NCBI GenBank assembly: GCA_946481625.1
Contig: CAMLOZ010000252.1
Span: forward strand, 1-5,918
Origin: an uncultured Haloferula sp.
Lineage (GTDB): Bacteria; Verrucomicrobiota; Verrucomicrobiae; Verrucomicrobiales; Akkermansiaceae
DNA: 5,918 nucleotides
Direction of reading: 5' to 3'
The translations under genes were made by a program, and so were the position numbers. A model generated the notes under the pieces. It saw only the letters and a list, made by a program, of their open reading frames with translations, did no database searches and had not been told where the DNA came from. This document shows positions 1-4,447 of this stretch, piece after piece (the stretch's first letter is position 1; each line of letters starts with the position of its first letter).

Positions 1-180
1 GGCGTGGGTTTCAGTTCCGCGGCGTCCCGGAGGAAGGCCCATCCGGACGCGCAGGTCCCTGACGGCCGTTTCGCAATCGCGGCGCATGCCTTCGAGACGG
101 ACGCGGCTCCAGAACCAATGCCGGGCTGCCCATGCCCCGGCGATGGGGATGAGGGCGAGTAGGATGATGAGTTTCGGCAC
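1..180 (-). CDS. Hypothetical protein with N-terminal membrane anchor (5' part only)
   Basis: This is the first 60 codons of an open frame that continues past the left edge. It begins with GTG at 180 and reads MPKLIILLALIPIAGAWAAR, then a basic stretch with HWFWSRVRLEGMRRDCETAV. Residues 4-19 are strongly hydrophobic and are followed by arginines. That fits either an uncleaved membrane anchor with the rest cytoplasmic, or a signal peptide with a possible AWA-A cleavage site. The start lies 12 bases after the hrpB stop and in the same frame. There is no clear Shine-Dalgarno sequence, so translational coupling to hrpB is plausible. The other long frame here (minus strand, 442 to 11) overlaps hrpB codons and has arginine/proline-rich shadow composition. 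The family is not recognised and the function is unknown. That the frame is a real gene rests on its protein-like composition and its spacing to hrpB. Confidence 0.6.
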   Translation of the reverse strand, partial: MPKLIILLALIPIAGAWAARHWFWSRVRLEGMRRDCETAVRDLRVRMGLPPGRRGTETHA

Positions 181-192
181 GGCCCGGACAAC

Positions 193-2784
193 TCAGCGTT
201 TCCCGCCGCCCGCGGCAAGCCATGCCTTCGGATCGTCCGGCCAGGGTTGTTTCGGATAGCGGCCCGCCAGATCCTTTTTCATCTGGGTGTACCCGTTTGC
301 CCAGAAGCTGCCGAGGTCCTTGGTCATCTGCCACGGGCGCATGTTCGGAGCCAGAATGTGGACCAGGAGCGGCACGCGGCCGTTCGCGATCGCGGGCGTC
401 TGCCACACGCCGAAGAGATCCCGGACCCGCAGCGCGATCCACGGATCCTTGCCCATTTCATAGGTGATCTTGGGGTTCTGCCCGTTCGCGAGGGCGATTC
501 GCTCGGGAGCGTAGGAGTCGAGAGCGGCGCGCTGCGGGGCGCTGAGCCACTCCTTCAGCACCGGCCAGACCTGCCGCTCCTTGATGTCCTTGTAGGCCAC
601 CGCACCGTGGCAGATCTGCGCGATCGCCGCGGCTCGGTCTTCCTCCGACCACCCGGGGAGATCGAGCTCGGGCATCCACTTGCCCAGGCCGTCGAGGCGC
701 GCGCACCACTGGTCCACGGCGGCGTCCCAGTTCTTCAGGATGAGTTCTCCGGAGAGGACTTTTTCGGCCAGGATCCCGGCGGCGGCGTCGAGATTCACGC
801 CGTGGTCGCTTTCCTTCGATTCCAGGACGAGGTCGCGGAACCGGGTCTCCTTGCGGGCCACCACGCGCCTACGGGGTTCATCGTAGCTCGCACCATCGGC
901 GACGTGGAAGTCCTCCGGAAACAATTCGCGGAGCCACGCGGGATCGATGGCCGTGGCGCGGCGCAACTGGACGATCACTTCACGGCCCTCGACCTCGGTG
1001 ATTTCCGCTGCGACGAAGGCGGCGGCCTGCTTCGCGGCGCTCTCATCATCGAGTTTGCCGCGCCGTTTCCCGACCACGCGGCAGGCCAGGGTCGCTTCGC
1101 CGAAGCGGACCGCGAGACGGTCGCTGAAGGACGCGAGCATCGCCCGCTCCACGGCCTCGCGGCGCTTGGCGAAATCCACTCCTTCCCATGGCCAGCCCCG
1201 CTGGAGGGCCAGGCGGTGCAAACGGTCGAATCCCTGCGCCACCTCGCGCGCTCCCCGGCCGTGGATGCCGAGCGGACCACAACGGCGGGGATCGAAGTCC
1301 ATGCCCGCCGCGGAATCGAAGGCGCGCCATTCGGCCTCGAAATCGCTGCCATCGCCCGGATAGACGAAGTCCTTCCGGCCGATCCCGCCGCGCTTCGCGG
1401 TAAAGATGCCCTCGCCTTGCACCGCCGCGGCGACGAAAGCCATTTCCGCCACGCAGCCTTGCTCGACGCCCGCGAGCATCAGCCGGGAGTAACGCGGCTC
1501 CAAGGGCAGGGCGGCCATCGCTCGGCCTTCATCGGTGAGTTGTCCGGCGGCGTCCAAGGCACCCAGATCGTGGAGAAGGGATTCGGCGCGGCTCAGGCTC
1601 TCCTCAAGCGGGGCATCCAGCCACCGGAAATTCCGCACTTCGCCGACGCCGGCCGCCTTGAGCAGCAGCACCACTTCAGCCAGGTCCACGCGGCGGACTT
1701 CCGGAGCATCGAATGCCTCGCGCCGGGCATGCTCGCTTTCGCTCCAGAGACGGAAGGCGCGGCCGGGGCCGGTGCGTCCGGCACGGCCTGCCCGCTGTTC
1801 CGCGGAGGCCCGCGAGATCTTGCGGATCAAGAGAGTATCGATCCCGCGGCGGGGATCGAAGCTGGCTTCCCGGGCCAGGCCGGCATCGATTACGGTGCGC
1901 ACGCCTTCGATGGTCAGCGAGGTCTCCGCGACGTTGGTCGAAACGATGATTTTCGGGCGCTTGCCCGGGGAAACCGCCGCCTCTTGGGCGGCCGGGGGCA
2001 GGCCGCCGTGGAGAGGGAAGATGTCGTGGTTGCGGGTGAAAGAGGAGTTCTCCAGCGTCTCGACCGTCTTGCGGATCTCGTGCATCCCGGGGAGGAAGCA
2101 CAGGACATCGCCCGCGTCGGGAAGGGCGAGCGCTTCCTTGCAGATGGCGGCGATGCGTTCCCACACGGGAGTTTCCTGGGGCGGACCTCCGCGGCGGTCG
2201 TTGATCTTCGGCCGTTCGGGACGGTAGGCGATCTCGATCGGAAAGGTGCGCCCGCCCGCCTCCAGCATCCTTGCCGGGGCGAGGAAGTCGGCGAGACCGC
2301 GGGTTTCAAGCGTGGCGGACATCACCAGAACGCGGAGATCGGGCCGGGCCGACTCCTGCAAGTCGAGGCAGCGGCCGAGGGCGACATCGACCGCCAGGCG
2401 GCGTTCGTGGAACTCGTCGAAGACAACGGCTCCCACGCCTTCGAGGCTCGGATCCTCCTGCATCCAGCGCTGGAAAACGCCATCGGTCAGATAAATCAGA
2501 CGGGTGTCGCGGCCGTATTTCGTGTCGAAGCGGACGGCGTAGCCCACCTCTCCGCCGAGCGAGGCGCCGCGTAGTTTCGCGACCCATCCGGCGAGGAGCC
2601 GGGCGGCCATCCGGCGCGGCTCGATCACCAGGATCCGACCGCTGATCCCCGCATCCATGAGCATCCCCGGGACGGCGGTCGATTTGCCCGAGCCGGTGGG
2701 GGCCTTGAGCAGCACCCGATCGCGATTTCCCGCGGTAACGGCGGCTTTCAGGTCTTCCTCGATTTCGTGTACAGGCAAACGCAC
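193..2784 (-). CDS. hrpB: ATP-dependent helicase HrpB (DEAH family)
   Basis: This is a DEAH-type superfamily 2 helicase, expected to be cytoplasmic and to couple ATP hydrolysis to RNA or DNA remodelling. The cellular role of HrpB is poorly defined, and it is unrelated to the type III secretion regulator of the same name. From the GTG start (863 aa) the visible motifs are: Walker A APTGSGKST at 28-36; the Walker B/DEAH variant DEFH at 123-126, typical of HrpB; motif III SAT at 156-158; FLPG at 230-233; STNVAETSLTIEGV at 282-295; and motif VI QRAGRAGR at 330-337. An HA2-like segment follows, then the HrpB C-terminal domain ending with GRYPKQPWPDDP at 841-852. GTG at 2784 is chosen because family members begin a few residues before the LPV motif, here MRLPVHEI. 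The earliest in-frame start is TTG at 2856 (887 aa), which adds 24 residues unlike the family and has no ribosome binding site. TTG at 2778 is also possible. The gene is intact and its length is normal. The downstream small gene probably shares its transcript. Confidence 0.96.
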   Translation of the reverse strand: MRLPVHEIEEDLKAAVTAGNRDRVLLKAPTGSGKSTAVPGMLMDAGISGRILVIEPRRMAARLLAGWVAKLRGASLGGEVGYAVRFDTKYGRDTRLIYLTDGVFQRWMQEDPSLEGVGAVVFDEFHERRLAVDVALGRCLDLQESARPDLRVLVMSATLETRGLADFLAPARMLEAGGRTFPIEIAYRPERPKINDRRGGPPQETPVWERIAAICKEALALPDAGDVLCFLPGMHEIRKTVETLENSSFTRNHDIFPLHGGLPPAAQEAAVSPGKRPKIIVSTNVAETSLTIEGVRTVIDAGLAREASFDPRRGIDTLLIRKISRASAEQRAGRAGRTGPGRAFRLWSESEHARREAFDAPEVRRVDLAEVVLLLKAAGVGEVRNFRWLDAPLEESLSRAESLLHDLGALDAAGQLTDEGRAMAALPLEPRYSRLMLAGVEQGCVAEMAFVAAAVQGEGIFTAKRGGIGRKDFVYPGDGSDFEAEWRAFDSAAGMDFDPRRCGPLGIHGRGAREVAQGFDRLHRLALQRGWPWEGVDFAKRREAVERAMLASFSDRLAVRFGEATLACRVVGKRRGKLDDESAAKQAAAFVAAEITEVEGREVIVQLRRATAIDPAWLRELFPEDFHVADGASYDEPRRRVVARKETRFRDLVLESKESDHGVNLDAAAGILAEKVLSGELILKNWDAAVDQWCARLDGLGKWMPELDLPGWSEEDRAAAIAQICHGAVAYKDIKERQVWPVLKEWLSAPQRAALDSYAPERIALANGQNPKITYEMGKDPWIALRVRDLFGVWQTPAIANGRVPLLVHILAPNMRPWQMTKDLGSFWANGYTQMKKDLAGRYPKQPWPDDPKAWLAAGGGKR

Positions 2785-2900
2785 GCCCCGCGAATAGCGC
2801 TGATTGCCGGCCTTGAAAACCGCCAAGAGGGGGCTTCGTGCTGAACACTCGCCCAAAAACGGGAAAAACAGGACGATCCGCGGATTCTCGGACGCTCAAG

Positions 2901-2942
2901 GCCGGGCGAGGCGCTCGATCCCGGCGAAAGACCTTTCGAAAG
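2901..2942. repeat. Inverted repeats in the hrpB leader region
   Basis: Two adjacent dyads are visible. The first (2901-2925) pairs GCCGGG with CCCGGC, and inside that CGAG with CTCG, around a 3-base loop with a 2-base bulge. That makes ten base pairs in total, mostly G:C. The second starts at 2925. CGAAAG and CTTTCG lie 2 bases apart (2925-2938), and the right arm is also half of the perfect palindrome CTTTCGAAAG (2933-2942). No T-run follows on either strand, so these are not intrinsic terminators. If the hrpB promoter lies further right, both would fold in its untranslated leader. The function is unknown. Confidence 0.4.
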
Positions 2943-3011
2943 CCGAACGTTATTGGGATTGCAAGACTGACCGGGTAAGTCCAAGAAAGCGCGCGGCGAG
3001 ATCACACGATG

Positions 3012-3029
3012 ATAGATGCTGACATCTAT
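3012..3029. promoter_or_regulatory. Candidate operator: 7-4-7 palindrome upstream of tatA
   Basis: ATAGATG and CATCTAT form a perfect inverted repeat around the 4-base spacer CTGA. The flanking G3011 and T3030 could add a wobble pair in RNA. The heptamer GCTGACA occurs at 3018-3024, starting inside the dyad, and again at 3034-3040, 16 bases later. A short AT-rich dyad in a GC-rich genome, between divergent genes, suggests a transcription-factor site, but this is inference. It is not followed closely by a T-run: the nearest begins 17 bases beyond, so a terminator is unlikely. Confidence 0.35.
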
Positions 3030-3067
3030 TTCGGCTGACAGTTTGGTTTTTTATTCCCATTGCAACA

Positions 3068-3083
3068 GGGGCTTCGGAGCCCT
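3068..3083 (+). promoter_or_regulatory. Hairpin just upstream of the tatA start
   Basis: GGGGCT (3068-3073) pairs with AGCCCT (3078-3083), the outermost pair being G-U, around the 4-base loop TCGG. The 3' base of the stem is 12 bases before the tatA ATG. The only Shine-Dalgarno-like sequence upstream of tatA, GGAG at 3076-3079, lies in the loop and stem of this hairpin and is 16 bases from the ATG, too far for normal use. The hairpin might influence translation initiation or mRNA stability. It could also be chance in GC-rich DNA. Confidence 0.35.
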
Positions 3084-3095
3084 ACTCTTACGATC

Positions 3096-3374
3096 ATGAA
3101 CACTTTGCTTGGTTTTATCGGCGGTCTTGGCGGTCAGGAAATGATCATCATTTTCCTCATCGTGCTCCTGCTCTTCGGTGCGAAGAAGCTGCCCGAGCTG
3201 GCCCGCGGGGTGGGCAAGAGCATGGGCGAATTCAAGAAGGCCCGGGATGATTTCGAACGGGAGATCACACGCTCCGAAGAAGAAGTGAAGCGTCGCGACG
3301 AAGCAAAGGCGAAGGCCGAGGAGGAAATCCGCATCCGCGAAGCCGCCGGCGAGGAACCGGTCGAGAAGGCTTGA
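3096..3374 (+). CDS. tatA: Twin-arginine translocase subunit TatA
   Basis: This 92-residue TatA/TatB-family inner-membrane protein would oligomerise to form the translocation element of the Tat pathway, which exports folded proteins recruited by TatC/TatB. It has a short N-terminus with a Gly-rich GFIGGLGGQE stretch (residues 6-15). One transmembrane helix follows (about 15-28, MIIIFLIVLLLFG), then the family hinge FG at 27-28. The amphipathic helix is KKLPELARGVGKSMGEFKKA (30-49), and a highly charged, probably helical tail runs to the end. The length and the KLPELAR-G-GEFKKA pattern are typical of TatA. TatB cannot be fully excluded from sequence alone. The ATG at 3096 is chosen because the upstream TTG at 3060 would add a 12-residue extension that family members lack. 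No good ribosome binding site precedes it. tatB and tatC are not in the window. The next gene starts 2 bases after the stop. Confidence 0.93.
   Translation: MNTLLGFIGGLGGQEMIIIFLIVLLLFGAKKLPELARGVGKSMGEFKKARDDFEREITRSEEEVKRRDEAKAKAEEEIRIREAAGEEPVEKA
3363..3369 (+). promoter_or_regulatory. Ribosome binding site deciding the lipoprotein start
   Basis: GAGAAGG lies within the last codons of tatA, 7 bases before the ATG at 3377. This supports ATG 3377 over the in-frame TTG at 3371, which overlaps the tatA stop and would have only 1 base of spacing. Confidence 0.7.
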
Positions 3375-3376
3375 AC

Positions 3377-4444
3377 ATGAAGCAGGCGACGATTTCGCGT
3401 TTTCGCGCCCCGGGGTTGCTCGGGGCGTTTTTCTTGTGTGCCGGGCTCGCTCTCTCCGGCTGCCGTGCCAAGCGGCAGACCGAGGACTGGTCGGGTCACA
3501 AACAACAAGCTCCCGTCGCGGTCGAGAAGGTCCCGGCGGCACCCGCTCCCGCGGTGGCACCGGTTGCGACGAAGGCACCCGAGCCGCCCGTTGCGGCACC
3601 TGCCATCGAGACGGTCGACGCGACGGCGGTAAGGTTCGTGACCTACAACGTCGAGAACTGGCTCACGATGGAGCGATACGAGAACGGCAAGCGCGTGGCC
3701 TCGCCGAAGCCGGAGAAGGAGCGGCATGCCGTGGTGCAGGCCTTGCTCGCTGCCAGGCCCGACATCCTGGGGATTTCCGAGATCGGCAATGAAACGGACG
3801 TGAAGGACCTGCAGAAGCATCTGGCCGATGCCGGCATGCCCTTGCCCCACTCTCATCTGAACCGCGGTGCGGACGACACCCGCAGCCTGGCGATCCTGTC
3901 CAAGTATCCCATCGGCAAAACGGTGAGCCGCGACAACCTTGCGTACCGGATGCAGGGCGAGGAGTTCAAGATGCAGCGCGGTATCCTCGATGCCGTGATC
4001 GATACACCTGCGGGTTCATTCCGTTTCCTCGGCGTCCATTTGAAATCGAAGCGCGAGGTCGACGAGGGAGATCAGGAGGAAATGCGCCGGAATGAAGCCC
4101 ATCTGCTCCGCCGCGAGGTGGATGCCATCCTGAACGGGGATCCGGGAGCGCGGCTCGTGGTTTACGGCGACTTCAACGATACGCGAAACAGCTCGTCCAT
4201 CCGCACCGCGCAGGGTCCCGGTCGGAGTCCGACCGCTTTGACGACAATCCCGCTCAAGGATTCCCGCGGCCACTATTGGACGCACCATTGGGACTTTCAG
4301 GACGTGTATTCGCGCATCGACTACGTGATGGTTTCACCGGCCCTCAAGGATCTTGTGGACCGGGAGCACTCGAAGATCCTCGATGGCGAGGAAGTCGCGG
4401 GTGCCAGCGACCACCGGCCCCTGCTGGTGATCCTGAAGCAATAG
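3377..4444 (+). CDS. Exported EEP-fold (endonuclease/exonuclease/phosphatase) lipoprotein
   Basis: This 355-residue protein has the endonuclease/exonuclease/phosphatase fold, a metal-dependent phosphodiesterase or phosphatase family covering nucleases, sphingomyelinases and inositol phosphatases. The substrate here is unknown. Residues 1-29 form a lipoprotein signal peptide with lipobox LSGC, and Cys29 would be lipidated. There is no twin-arginine motif, so export is probably by Sec despite the tatA neighbour. Position +2 is Arg, not Asp, which by the E. coli rule suggests the outer membrane. An Ala/Pro-rich stalk spans about 45-78. The catalytic domain starts near residue 84. Its expected motifs are TYNVENW (Asn91), SEIG (Glu135, metal ligand), GVHLKSK (His221), YGDFND (Asp265, Asn267), RIDYVMVS (Asp315) and SDHRPL (Asp345, His346). 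All key residues are present, so the enzyme looks active. The start is 2 bases after tatA, with a good ribosome binding site, indicating an operon. It ends 3 bases from the convergent amylase gene. Confidence 0.9.
   Translation: MKQATISRFRAPGLLGAFFLCAGLALSGCRAKRQTEDWSGHKQQAPVAVEKVPAAPAPAVAPVATKAPEPPVAAPAIETVDATAVRFVTYNVENWLTMERYENGKRVASPKPEKERHAVVQALLAARPDILGISEIGNETDVKDLQKHLADAGMPLPHSHLNRGADDTRSLAILSKYPIGKTVSRDNLAYRMQGEEFKMQRGILDAVIDTPAGSFRFLGVHLKSKREVDEGDQEEMRRNEAHLLRREVDAILNGDPGARLVVYGDFNDTRNSSSIRTAQGPGRSPTALTTIPLKDSRGHYWTHHWDFQDVYSRIDYVMVSPALKDLVDREHSKILDGEEVAGASDHRPLLVILKQ
3406..3432 (+). terminator. Intrinsic-terminator-like hairpin inside the lipoprotein signal-peptide codons
   Basis: CGCCCCG (3406-3412) pairs perfectly with CGGGGCG (3421-3427) around an 8-base loop, and five T residues follow at once (3428-3432). 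The structure sits 31 bases after the tatA stop but within codons 10-19 of the next gene. It has the form of a rho-independent terminator for tatA. If the downstream gene is translated, ribosomes would prevent folding, so it could act as a translation-sensitive attenuator. Chance formation in a GC-rich hydrophobic coding stretch is the alternative. Confidence 0.4.
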
Positions 4445-4447
4445 GGG

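Larger units (their letters stand above)
2785..3095. promoter_or_regulatory. Divergent intergenic region between hrpB and tatA
   Basis: This gap must hold the promoters for the leftward hrpB and the rightward tatA. No clean pair of -35/-10 hexamers with normal spacing was found on either strand. The best partial matches are CTGACA at 3019-3024 and 3035-3040 on the plus strand, with no good -10 at 16-18 bases, and TATCAT at 3014-3009 on the minus strand, with no -35. The part nearest tatA (3001-3060) is clearly more AT-rich than the surrounding coding DNA, including a T-run at 3047-3052, as expected of a promoter area. The hrpB side holds two strong inverted repeats. No protein-like frame of its own was found here. 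The short frames crossing it are arginine-rich shadows. Confidence 0.6.

Noticed and set aside
11..442. 143-codon minus-strand frame at the left edge
   Set aside because: It overlaps the conserved HrpB C-terminus in another frame and is rich in Arg, Pro and Gly, as shadows are. The GTG frame from 180 is the more protein-like reading.
247..2574. 775-codon open frame on the plus strand, antisense to hrpB
   Set aside because: Its codons are exact reverse complements of hrpB codons. Stops in this frame need TTA, CTA or TCA in hrpB, which are rare in GC-rich genes, so long antisense frames arise by composition. No domain or signal is visible and hrpB motifs are unmistakable.
2804..3022. 72-codon plus-strand frame crossing into the hrpB-tatA gap
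   Set aside because: It starts antisense to hrpB, has basic shadow-like composition, no ribosome binding site and no recognisable motif.
3012..3052. Palindrome plus T-run as an intrinsic terminator
   Set aside because: The T-run starts 17 bases beyond the stem, the stem is AT-rich, and no plus-strand gene precedes it.
3377..3463. Tat-type signal peptide on the lipoprotein next to tatA
   Set aside because: There is no twin-arginine motif. The n-region has separated arginines (SRFR) and a lipobox, consistent with Sec-exported lipoprotein.
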